A stretch of DNA of 64,000 nt from Nothophaeocryptopus gaeumannii. Lineage: Eukaryota; Ascomycota; Dothideomycetes; Mycosphaerellales; Mycosphaerellaceae. The notes under the pieces were generated by a model that did no database searches, had not been told where the DNA came from, and worked only from the letters and a program-made list of their open reading frames with translations. Location of the stretch: the NCBI GenBank assembly GCA_031771865.1, contig JASISA010000025.1:1550001-1614000 (forward strand), written 5' to 3'. The position numbers and the translations under genes were made by a program. Below are positions 11,379-21,508 of the stretch, piece after piece; position 1 is the stretch's first letter, and every line of letters begins with the position of its first letter.

Positions 11379-13780
11379 ATGTCGGTTTCGACTATACCGC
11401 CGAGTGGCCTGTCGCTGCATGGTATATCAGCCGAAGGATATGATCCTAAACAAACCTCGACTCCCGCCATATTATTCAAACTCAACGAGGACCTGCTTCA
11501 GGATGTCCGCAAAGCTTCCAATGGCCCGGGCGGCCTACAATTCGTCACCGGAAGCATTCCAGTACGATATGTGCTGACAACAAGAAAGCCGAATTCGCTA
11601 ATACTGTGCAGAAAATACGACTTGGAAAGCGAACAATCGATCTCACCATCTCTCCGGAAGCATTTCGACACGAGCTCTTCTCGGCTTCCACCGAGAACTT
11701 GGGAGATCTCGACTTTGTCGGTGTCGTTGGACAGAAAGCGGAGCTGAAAGTGCCTGCGCGGAAGCAGAGTCTGGGTAGTGATGCGGCGTTGGCGGCATTG
11801 CAGAACAGTCTAGCATCTTACCAACAGGAAAAGGCTGCGAAGTCAGCCAACATAACCAGTTCCGTACTTGCAGCCCCCAAGAACAGATTCGAAGCGAACA
11901 GAGAGCAAAAGCATGCTCACCGACGCGGCCTTTCAGGATCACAGCACCCGAGTCCGTACATTAGTGCATCAGCAACACCACGAGTGGGAGCCGTACCCAC
12001 GTCAGCGCCGACAACCGACTCGGCGCTGAAGACGAAGGCGATGCGAACACCTCTGATACACCTCCTTGCTATGAGACCATATTCTCGCGAAGATATAATA
12101 TCGACGACGCGTATTCCCAAAGACGATCTCGAGGAGGTGCTGAGTAGAGTGGGAAAGCCAGCTGACGGAGGGAAGTGGACACTGGCAGACCGGGCGTGTA
12201 AAGAGCTTGACGTGTGGAAGTTTGCGTATAGGACGCAGAGGGATAGACAGGCTGCCATTGACAACGCAATAAGAGCTTTTGATCGGCAGCGGATAGGAAA
12301 AGATGAAAAGATTTGGCAGATGCTCTTACCGAAAGAGGACAGGGACAAAGGGATAGTGTTGTCGAAGCTGCATATTGGCACTGGACCGACCGCACATTCG
12401 ACACCGCATTACGGAGCAAGCCCGCTGCCGCAAGGCGACGGGACGGCGGAGGAGAAGGCTGCGAGTGCTGCCAACACGCCTCGCATTGGAGCGGCTGGTA
12501 CGCCCAAGATCGGTTCTGGGAAGAGCGACCTGATGAAGAAGCTGGCGAAGAACCCGAAGCAGCGAGCAGTAGAAGAGGCCAGAGAGAAGAAGCGAAAGGA
12601 GCGGGAAGCAGCTGCAGCAGCCAGCGATCGAGAGGGCAAGCCGGCGCGGAAGAAGCAGACAACGAAGACGAACAACCCGAAAGTGAAGTCGGCCGAGCTG
12701 GTGCAAGACTCAAGTGAGGAGAGCGGCGAGGATATCAAAGTACATGTAGGCAAGGCAGGAGGTGCTGGTGGTGGGACAAGCAGCAGCAGCCAGCCGAAAG
12801 CTCCTTCAAACGACCGCAAGCCCGCTCCAAACGCTGCTTCCGCGAAAGCGAAGACGAAGCCAACCATATCACCAAACAGCAGCGACAACGCGGAGAAAGC
12901 AGTCCAAAAGAAAACGGCTCCCGGATCCACTCCTCGCGCCGGGTCTCCCTCTGCGAAGCCTGCGTCTTCCACCAAGTCGACGAGTTCTCAGCTAGGCAGG
13001 AACACTCCGAATGGTCTTTCGGCACCATCGTCGCAGAATCGCAGTCAGCTGAGCCCACAAAAGCCCGATCACAGGCCTACTGCGCCGTCGCCACTAGGCG
13101 CTGCACGACCGCGCGTGGCATCTGATGTCTCGGACAGAGGAGCACTCGGCATCCAGCGTGTGAGACAAGCCGGCAACGAAACGCCCAAAGGTCTTGGTAT
13201 AACAAACGCGAACGGCACTAGGAAACGACAAGACACTGTAATGGACCGTTCTGAAAAGATGAACGGAAATCATCACAAATCGGCCACCGAAAAGGCTCGT
13301 AAGCCGGCTTCGAACGGCATGTCAACACCCAAATCCTTCCTCGCCGCCACGAACGGATCTGGTCACAAGCCGGATGAGAACGGGGTGAAGCGGAAACATG
13401 AAGATAGCCCGACGCATCAAAATGGCCATCCCGTCAAGCATCGCAAGACAAACTCCAGTTCTACCAACTCCCAGAAATCTCAAAACTCGGTGGGTGCGCA
13501 TAGCAGCATCGACGGTTTGGAACGCAGCACCAGCAGCGAAAGCGCATCATCCATCATGGAAAGCATCACATACAGCCAAGGCGTCAACATGGCTCAGAAA
13601 TTCCACGACGAATATTATCCCATGTATGCGAGACTGTACGATGAGCAGGCGGCGATGGAAAGGAGGGGCGAAGTGGTGCCGAAGGAGGACAGGCAACGAC
13701 TGTGGGCGATGCACAGAAGGCTGGAGCAGATGAAGCGGGAAATCAAGGCGGCGAGTCTGCGAGAGCAGGACGATTGTTGA
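11379..13780 (+). CDS. ELL-like RNA polymerase II elongation factor
   Basis: Probable fungal member of the ELL family, about 783 aa in two exons (11379-11561 and 11612-13780; 50-nt intron). The N-terminal 260 residues fit the ELL domain: a beta-rich start (SGLSLHG, AILFKLNEDLLQDV, KIRLGKRTIDL), then a winged-helix-like segment MRTPLIHLLAMRPYSREDI and WTLADRACKELDVWKF. A long, low-complexity central part is rich in Lys, Ser, Pro and Ala, with basic clusters such as EKKRKER and KRKHED that should direct it to the nucleus. The last 70 residues (FHDEYYPMYARLYDEQ, then a charged helix LWAMHRRLEQMKREI) resemble the occludin-homology tail of ELL proteins. Known relatives stimulate transcript elongation. 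Assignment rests on pattern recognition. Confidence 0.75.
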
Positions 13781-14083
13781 CAATTGACCAGGCTCTAGTA
13801 GACAAGGAGTCCAGGCATGGGGAGAGGATGCTGGTAGAGTGTTGTTATAGGCAAGCTTTCCGCTGGTGCCGACACCGGATGTTCCCTGCTCTCAGCCCCA
13901 CATCACGTCTTCACCCTCCATATGGGACAAAAGCCCTGGCGATAAATGTTCACGAGCATTAGTAAGTAGGTTCATGAACAATAACATACTGTCAAAGGTA
14001 TCTTCTGCTTGATGCCATTGAAGCTCAGCTCCATCAAGAACCACATGACCAAGACCAGCGCTTACACCAGACTATCCCACACC

Positions 14084-15157
14084 ATGGCATCCAACCAACC
14101 CATTTCCTTGGCAATCCTAGACGACTACGCCGGAATCGCCCCAAAACACTTCCAACACATCCCCAACCTGAAAGTCGACTCCTTCCCAGAAACCCTCAAC
14201 TCAAGCAAACCATCCGACCTCCAAGCCCAAATCAAACGCCTCCAACCCTGCCAAATCATCTCCTCCATGCGAGAACGCACAGCTTTCCCAGCAGATCTCC
14301 AAGCATCCCTTCCAAACCTGGGACTCCTCCTCACAACCGGAACACGCAATGCATCTATCGACCTCACCGCTGCCTCAGAGCTAGGCGTGCTCGTCACGGG
14401 AACGAAGGGAGAGAGGACGTCAAACCCATCATCGGACTACGAACAACCTCCCCCACCGGGCCAATCCACCGTGATTCAGCATGCCTGGGCTTTGTTGCTT
14501 AGTCTCTGCGGCCGAATCGCTCAAGACGATCGGCTGCTAAAAACCAATTCTTCATACTGGCAAGGCGGTCTAATCATCACCATCCCCGGGAAAACCCTCG
14601 GCCTCGTCGGACTAGGAAAATTAGGTACTGCCATGGCGAAGACTGCCGTGTTGGCTTTTGGAATGAACGTGATTGCTTGGAGTGAGAATTTGACGCAGGA
14701 GAAGGCTGATTCCGCAGCTGAAGGGGCGGGGTTGGGGAAAGGTGCGGTCAAAGTCGTTAGCAAGGAAGACCTCTTCAAGAACGCCGACGTCGTATCCCTC
14801 CACGTCGTTTTATCTGATCGAAGCCGGGGCGTCATTTCCAAACGCGAACTGCAATGGATGAAGAAGTCCGCCGTCCTGCTCAACACCTCTCGGGGAGGGC
14901 TTATCGATGAAGAAGCCTTGATCGAGACTTTGAAAGCTGGTGGAATTGAAGGTTTCGCGACAGATGTATTCTGGGAGGAGCCGATTGGACCCGATAGTGT
15001 ATGGAGGAAAGCGGGAGAGTGGGCGAGGAGTAAGACGGTATTGAGTCCGCATATGGGGTATGTGAATGCCGGGACGATGAATCGGTGGTATGAGGAGCAG
15101 GCAGTGAATGTGGAGAGGTTTTTAAAGGGGGAGGAGTTGTTGAATAAGATGAACTGA
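14084..15157 (+). CDS. D-isomer-specific 2-hydroxyacid dehydrogenase
   Basis: NAD(P)-dependent D-2-hydroxyacid dehydrogenase of 357 aa, single exon. The nucleotide-binding fold shows GLVGLGKLGTAMA (GxGxxG). Catalytic positions follow the family: arginine in NTSRGGLIDEEAL, glutamate in the DVFWEEP region and histidine in LSPHMGY. The substrate-binding N-terminal part includes LLLTTGTRNASIDL. The family reduces 2-keto acids such as glyoxylate, hydroxypyruvate or phosphohydroxypyruvate. An in-frame ATG at 14012 would add 24 residues (MPLKLSSIKNHMTK) with basic and hydroxylated residues, which could be a weak mitochondrial leader. MASNQPISLAILDDY at 14084 is preferred because it begins right at the first beta strand. 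It converges on the acidic PPxY gene, with stops 65 bp apart. Confidence 0.88.
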   Translation: MASNQPISLAILDDYAGIAPKHFQHIPNLKVDSFPETLNSSKPSDLQAQIKRLQPCQIISSMRERTAFPADLQASLPNLGLLLTTGTRNASIDLTAASELGVLVTGTKGERTSNPSSDYEQPPPPGQSTVIQHAWALLLSLCGRIAQDDRLLKTNSSYWQGGLIITIPGKTLGLVGLGKLGTAMAKTAVLAFGMNVIAWSENLTQEKADSAAEGAGLGKGAVKVVSKEDLFKNADVVSLHVVLSDRSRGVISKRELQWMKKSAVLLNTSRGGLIDEEALIETLKAGGIEGFATDVFWEEPIGPDSVWRKAGEWARSKTVLSPHMGYVNAGTMNRWYEEQAVNVERFLKGEELLNKMN

Positions 15158-15222
15158 AGAAAGTTACGAGCGTTTCGCGATGTTGGGAGAGGGCTGATCT
15201 ATGGGCAGTAAAAGCGGTCGAT

Positions 15223-15918
15223 TCAGCAGTCATCATCCCCGACTTCTGCTATCTCAACTACCGCCTGTTCAATGTGTTCTGTCTCAGGCTTGTTTGATAT
15301 CTCGGAGACAACACCATTCAAACTAGATATATCTCTGTCCTTCTCGTCTGCCCACACCACCATTGATCTGTCATCGCCACGACTATAAGGTGGCGGCGGG
15401 TTTGAAGACAGCCTGAAAAGCCCATACGGTAACTTCTTCTCCTTCTCTGCGATTCCAATCTCGGTATCAAACCACTCGTCCTCATCATCTGCTTCATCCT
15501 CCTCTTCATCACTGATAATGGCCTCCTCATTACTCAAGTCCTCGACCTCTCCCATTTGCGGACAAGCATCTCGTCGCTCATCATCCTCTACCTCTTCTTC
15601 AACTGCGTCGACGTAGCTTGGCGGCTCTGAGTAGATTGGTGGTGGAGAAGGGTCCTTCTCCACCTGTAATCGTTCCAGCGCCTCGAGGACTGATACGTGT
15701 CCGAGTCCCTCGCGCAAGCCTTGCTTCCATGCTTGATGCTTTCGTCTGAGTTTCCTGTCTGCTGCGATTCGTAGACGTTCGAACTGGATCCATGTTGTAG
15801 GAGCGTCGTCTAAAGCGTCGCGCGCCGTTGTTTGTGTTTGAGCCGCCATTGTCTGCTTTGCTGGCTCGTCGACCTGTATGGGTTGGCTGAGGTGAGATGA
15901 CATCGTTGGAGAGCTCAT
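15223..15918 (-). CDS. Acidic protein with PPxY-type motifs, function unknown
   Basis: Single-exon protein of 231 aa with no recognised fold. The N-terminal third is a basic helix (ERLRIAADRKLRRKHQAWK), which could be amphipathic. The middle has PPPIYSEPPSYVDAV, then a strongly acidic block of Glu and Asp near residues 110-150 (ISDEEEDEADDEDEWF). Further on comes NPPPPYSRGD. EPPSY and PPPPY fit the PPxY consensus bound by WW domains, for example those of the Rsp5/Nedd4 ubiquitin ligase. No arrestin fold or membrane segment is visible. A ubiquitin-ligase adaptor or substrate is therefore only a guess. Its stop lies 65 bp from that of the convergent dehydrogenase, so their 3' untranslated regions probably overlap. 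Confidence 0.6.
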   Translation of the reverse strand: MSSPTMSSHLSQPIQVDEPAKQTMAAQTQTTARDALDDAPTTWIQFERLRIAADRKLRRKHQAWKQGLREGLGHVSVLEALERLQVEKDPSPPPIYSEPPSYVDAVEEEVEDDERRDACPQMGEVEDLSNEEAIISDEEEDEADDEDEWFDTEIGIAEKEKKLPYGLFRLSSNPPPPYSRGDDRSMVVWADEKDRDISSLNGVVSEISNKPETEHIEQAVVEIAEVGDDDC

Positions 15919-16785
15919 ATTGTTGACGCCTCAAATCGAGCATTGAATCATAGATTGTTTGGCTAAGTTATTGTCGTTGCAACTGAAAACACCTCAACAT
16001 AGAAACCAGGACCTACCTATACATTTCCACCATAACTAAGAAAACCTTATCCAGTGTCACCAACATGTCCATGATGTCGCTCGACGTGGCGACGTCGGAC
16101 GACAGCCCAGGCGTGTAAGCAGCGAATTGACTTTGTGATGCAGTGATCGGCATCTTGGTCAAACTACCGGCTTCGGTGCGGCTGCAGAAAGGCAGATCGG
16201 ATCAGACGCCATCGGCAGCTAACGGCAGCTGCGGGAGAGTCTCCGCTAGAGAGCTTTTGCTATTTGTGTGAAGAAGCCACCTACCTCACGGCCGCGCTAT
16301 CGGAGCTCCAGACGCGTGTGCAAGTCGGAGTGGTATGCCCAGAACGGCCGAGGTGAAGCAAAACTGTCACTTTCGAAAATGATATAGATGCTGTGTCCAC
16401 TATGCAGATCTGGCCAGTGACGTTGGTCTGTCTCTCCGCAGCCTTCCGCACGATATCTTGGTTTTGTTCTTCGTAGCCAACCTCTTCTAGAGCAAACCTT
16501 CGAGAGGCCTTCGACCCAACCGAAAGGCGACGACAGGCTTTCCAATCGGCAATATAAAGAGAAAGATGCCGTCGAGGTACAACATTCGAGCGCGTGCGAA
16601 GAGGAGAGTTGAGGCCATATGGAGGCGTTTGAGCTGTTCAGTAGCTGGCAAGATTATGATCAAAGCAACCGACATCTCTCTCTTGCTCGCGAGGTCCCTT
16701 GGGAGGACGGTGAGTGACGAGCCCAAAAATTCTGATGAACCTACTCCGCATGCTCTGGCATTTTTGCCCAGCCTGCTGGACGTCC
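15919..16785. other. Intergenic, 0.87 kb
   Basis: Space between the start of the acidic PPxY gene and the stop of the Zn2Cys6 regulator, both on the minus strand. Short open frames only. No domain or strong repeat is seen. Confidence 0.45.
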
Positions 16786-19729
16786 TCACTTAACAAGCCA
16801 ATCATTTCCAGTACTCCCCTCCATACCGTGATAGTCCATGAACGACTGGTACTCAGGCATACCTGTTCCATTGCCATCGCCGTTGGCGCCATTGCTACCA
16901 ACACCATTACCTTCTGCAGGAGCAGTGCATGGTAGCCGTGGCATATTGAAGAAATCGAAGACATCCAAATATTCCAGCTCATTCGGCGCCGGGGTCCTGG
17001 CCGGAGTCGCCGAATTCACCTGCTTCGACCCAAAGAACTGTCTCGGCTGGCGCGAGATCAAGAAATCGAGATCGTAAGCGCAGCGTCGCATGTCCGCAAG
17101 GATGCGAACAGTCGAGGGTGTCTCGCGCACACCGCTTGCAGGCACCGGTGCTCTTTCTGACTCGGAGTATTCATCCATGACCCTCTGCAGTAATGTCGCA
17201 TACCGCTCAGCCACCTTCCAATAGTAGCCCATCTCGCGTAGAGTTTCGACGAGCGTGTTGATGGCTGTGTTGACATGGTGGTCGATGGTGGAGCCATGAA
17301 CAAGGAGCACACGCGCTGCGACCCAGAGGCTGAACGCAAACGGAGGCCCGAGCTTGTTGAGCATGCCATTGTTTCTGACGTAGGTGCATAGCGCGCAGAT
17401 GTCTTCGACTGCAGTATGACATCGCTGGGAGGCTGAGAACGAGGGTGTAAAGATTGGTGACCTAGTCGTAGGGTATGCGGCTGAAGAGTGAAGTCTGATC
17501 ACGGTCCTATCAGAGTGCTTACGTTAGCAAAAGGGCCGGTGAAGGGGTGCATTGTAGGGCAAACGACAGCAAGGGCTTGGCTGTGCATATACTCACGTAT
17601 GGTAAGTGATGTGTAGCATAATCCAGATGCAGTTCACTATCTTGTTTCCGCCAGTCGGATTGAACAAGCGAGACATATTACCATACTCGCTAGGCAGGCT
17701 GAACTTCCACTGCCCGAGTTTGCTATCCAGCTGACGGTACTCCTTTTGCCACTGCTCTACATCGGATAGCGCGCTAATGTCGACAGGCTTCTTCAAGAAG
17801 CGGTGAATCTGAGAGAGAATACCGACGATCTCGATGTAGTAGCTGAATGAGCCAAGGTTCTCCGGATAATTCATCTCGCCAAGGTGGTGCTGTTCGCCTT
17901 CGGTGGTTTGGAACCATCGTGTGTCAACAGGTTGATTCCGAGCAAAGAGGTCGTCCCGACACGGTAGCTTGCGATCAATCTCCTTGTCGTCCAATGCAAA
18001 TTCAAAAGCAGTTGCGATAGTGGCGTAACGATCCAGCAAGTACACCATCCAGAACAGTCGTCTTCTACTCTCATCTTCAATGAAAGATTTGGCTTCAGGC
18101 AGTACCATTGCCCGTAGAGTATAAATTGAAGGGAAGAGTGGCGCAACCGAGGCTGATGTTGTTTCGACAGCGAGCCCTAGCTGCACCACGCTCCTGGTTA
18201 TCAGTGCTAGCAAGTTCCATCCTGGAGGGCCATTAGAGCTACCGACAGTGTCCAATACCAGTATGACCAAGGCCTGCAGCGCTTTCACGGAGCTGTTCTC
18301 AACGCCATATAGAAGGACTCTCTGTTTCGACGTCAAGTAGTATCGCTCTCGTGCCTGGTCGCTTAGACGAGGATCTGTCGACAAACGCAATGTCGTGGCA
18401 ACGATGGCATGCAGTAAAATCCGATCCGCTTCTTCCAAGTTATTAGGGCCGAATAGAGAGTCAAGCGTACTTCGTCGATGTAGGATCGGACACCAGGTGT
18501 TAATGTGCTTGAAGAAGAGGTCTGTTAGTGCGTACAAGAGGTCGTACGGCGGAAAGTCTTGATCCTGCGAGACAGCTTTTAAAGCTACGAGATGTTAGCA
18601 AAGACGTTTTCGCATCCTGCCAGACATGACTGCGCTTAGATTCATAGAAAGGCAACGAACGACATAAGGCCACCTACCACCGTCTTCAGATGCAGAAATG
18701 TTCAAGCTAGGAGATTCCAGAGGCGGATTCGTAGGGGCATACACCTCACTTCTTGTAGCAGGCGAAATATGTATTGAATTTCGCGAAGCCTGGTGCTGAT
18801 GATGCTGAGCCTGGCTCATTTCGCTCTGAGATTGGAGCCTGTCATGTATCAGAATCAGATTGTATAGCAAATCCTCGATACATGTACCTATTGTACTGGA
18901 TAGCAGCCGCATTCGGGTAAATGTCCGGCGTCTGCAGGAACAGCGCGGCATGCGACTGTTGCCCATGCTGTGATTGGGAAGATGGCGATATCTGCGGTTG
19001 CGCCTGGTTTCCCGGAAGATGGGCAGCGAGTTGCTGTAATACAAGCTGCTGGGTTTGCAGTACGCCTTCCAGTTGATCTTTCTTCAGTCAGCCAGTGGTT
19101 CAATATCGTAACACCCCTTTACATCGCTCCTTGTTTCCGAAGTCTTCTGCTTGCATAAGAGAGCATTGCTCCAAGCTAATAAGGACGTATGAGTGCATCA
19201 GTTGACGATGCATTATTGCCAGCACTGGAGGCAGACACTTTCTAGAAGGCCTCCCCGGAAGGACAGTAGTCTATGTTCGAATTCATTGTACAATGACCTG
19301 ACGGGCAAGCACCGAGACACAAGAGGAGAAATCGGCTTACCGAGTCGTGATTCGAGCTCCCTGCCGTAGCCGGCGCGTAAACCGGGTTTCTTGCGCTCCT
19401 TGTACTCGCAAATTTGGCCATTGCGTACGCACCATCCACACGAAGGCTGACCACGATCACATTTGACCTGTTTGGAAAGTCAGAGATAGATAGAGAGCAG
19501 CGGTCTCGGATAGATGTCGGGTGATAAGGTGAAGTGAGGTTGGTGCTGTGCTACGTGCCTTCCTCTGCTTGCACAACTCGCACGAGACGCTCATTGGCCG
19601 TTTCCGCTTCTTCGAGCCATCGGGGCCAGCAACGCCGTTGTCTTCTTCCTGCGAGCTCCATTCCTCGTCGTCCTTCTGCTCCGAGGTGCCATCTTTGGGC
19701 GACAGCAGGTGCTGTGGCGTGGAAGCCAT
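16786..19729 (-). CDS. Zn2Cys6 transcription factor with fungal middle-homology region
   Basis: Nuclear regulator of about 785 aa. Six exons join in frame: 19559-19729, 19341-19467, 18888-19077, 18678-18838, 17597-18584 and 16786-17506. The zinc cluster reads CELCKQRKVKCDRGQPSC then GWCVRNGQIC, a perfect CX2CX6CX6CX2CX6C, but only if a 91-nt intron with a GC donor (AAG|GCACGT...CAG) is removed inside it. A linker ICEYKERKKPGL and a coiled-coil helix after residue 100 (DQLEGVLQTQQLVLQQL) follow. The Fungal_trans region starts at ALTDLFFKHINTWCPILHRR and includes DESRRRLFWMVYLLDRY. The C-terminus is Gly/Asn-rich. It is divergent from L-rhamnonate dehydratase with 434 bp between starts, which suggests but does not prove that it controls that gene. 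The start ATG at 19729 is the first downstream of the frame's opening. Confidence 0.87.
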
Positions 19730-20163
19730 CGAGGGCCGGTACACCGAATCTCAGGTTCGGGTTGAATTGCATCGAAGGGAAGAGCGTTCCGCCGAGGTTT
19801 TGACTGCTTGCGCCGAAGCGGGGAAGGAGGGACCGAGCTTGGCCACCTTCGACACGGGCGAATCCACTCTGTCCCAGCACGCCTGGTTGCTGTCGGCATA
19901 TTTCCCCAGTGTTACTCTGGTCGAATGATCCACCGTCGAGAGATGAACAGTGTAAAGATGAGCCGCCTGCCAGCTCTTCTGGCAAAGCTGTCAGTCCACT
20001 CCTCTTCCTCCCACATTCTATTCGCGGCCGCGAGCCCTTCAACGATACCCTGCTCTTCTCGTATTCGTACGTACTTACACTGCAGCTCCTCAATTGCTCC
20101 GTGATAGCAATACTCGGCAGGAATTCGAAGGACAGAAAAGACAGTCCAGAACACACAGCAATC
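19730..20163. promoter_or_regulatory. Shared divergent promoter region (regulator / rhamnonate dehydratase)
   Basis: The two start codons face away from each other across 434 bp, so this region must hold both promoters. I did not find a clear TATA box or a convincing paired CGG element of the kind bound by Zn2Cys6 dimers. The region is inferred from gene orientation only. Confidence 0.5.
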
Positions 20164-21508
20164 ATGGCAGAACAGAAAGGCGTGAAGCGATTCCCAAAGA
20201 TCAAGGAGATCAAGACGTTCATCATCCATGGCGTGGGCTCTGGCGGCGACTACCACAATGTAACAGGTGGTCACTGGTTGATCGACTCCAAAATCTCTAC
20301 TCCAATGTCCGGCTACGAGGCATACCGAAAATCGAGAACAAGCTGGGGAATCAATGTGCTTGGCTCATTCTGCGTTGAAATCGAAGCCGACGATGGAACG
20401 AAAGGGTTCGCTACCGGCTTTGGTGGTCCACCAGCTTGCTGGCTTGTTGCAGAACACTTTCGAAGATTTCTCATTGGAGCTGGTAAGGCAGGTGCCCCCT
20501 GAGCAATCGGTAATCATTGCTGATAAGTCGTTCCTAGATCCACGAGATACGAACCATCTCTTTGAGCAGATGTACCGCGGATCGATGTTCTACGGCCGCA
20601 AAGGCCTTCCAGTCGCCGTTATATCCGTTATTGATCTCGCACTATGGGATCTGCTAGGCAAGATCAGGAACGAGCCGGTTTATAAGCTCATCGGAGGCGC
20701 AACAAGAGAAAGACTGAGCTTTTATTGTACTGGTCCAGAGCCGGCAGCAGCGAAAGAGGCAGGATTTAGCGGAGCCAAAGTGGCGTTGCCGTATAGTCCA
20801 GGTGAGGGTCTTGAGGGCATGAGGAAGAATGTTGAGTACCTCAGACAAAAGCGGTCCGAGGTTGGTCCAGACTTTCCTCTGCGGGTCGATTGCTACATGA
20901 GCCTGAACGTGCCATATACAATCGAGCTGGCCGAGAAGTGTAAGGATCTGAACATTGACTGGTGGGAGGAGTGCCTTTCCCCAGATGACTTTGATGGTCA
21001 CGCAATCATCAAGCGCGCGCATCCTGCCATCAAGTTCACCACAGGCGAACACGAATACTCCAGATATGGCTTCCGGAAGCTCATTGAAGGGCGCAATCTC
21101 GACATTCTGCAGCCAGACGTGATGTGGGTTGGGGGTATGACTGAGCTGCTGAAGGTGTCCGCTATGGCGGCTGCGTACGACATTCCAGTGGTGCCTCATG
21201 CGAGTGGTCCATACTCGTACCACTTTGTCGTATCTCAAGCCAATAGTCCTTTCCAGGAGTACCTCGCAAACTCCCCGGACGGGAAAAGTGTACTGCCAGT
21301 GTTCGGGAACCTATTTACCAATGAGCCAATTCCTACTAAAGGTTATCTCGATGTCTCAATTCTGGACAAGCCCGGCTTTGGTCTCGAGGTGAATCCATCT
21401 GCACCACTGATCGATGCGTCAGGAATTCTAAGTCCCGCACCTGCCAAATCCTTACCACTGCCACAGCAAACAGAAAGCGCAGAGAGCAAAGTCGACAGTA
21501 CATCGTAG
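20164..21508 (+). CDS. L-rhamnonate dehydratase (enolase superfamily)
   Basis: Mandelate-racemase/enolase-superfamily enzyme of about 429 aa, closest to L-rhamnonate dehydratase, which converts L-rhamnonate to 2-keto-3-deoxy-L-rhamnonate in non-phosphorylative rhamnose breakdown. Exons are 20164-20482 and 20538-21508; splicing joins RFLIGA to DPRDTNHLFEQMYRGSMF, as the family needs. Metal ligands and active-site segments are visible: RVDCYMSLNVPY, WWEECLSPDDFDG, FTTGEHEYSRYGF and the base region VPHASGPYSYHF. The N-terminal capping domain includes MSGYEAYRKSRTSWGINVLG. A 40-residue tail rich in Pro, Ala and Ser after the barrel is longer than in bacterial forms. Related acid-sugar dehydratases share this fold, so the exact substrate remains an inference from close motif similarity. 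A Zn2Cys6 regulator is divergent next to it. Confidence 0.87.

Noticed and set aside
12069..12975. Minus frames of 188-214 codons, Leu/Ser-rich with apparent hydrophobic segments
   Set aside because: Complement of the Lys/Ala-rich middle of the ELL-like gene. No start context or domain.
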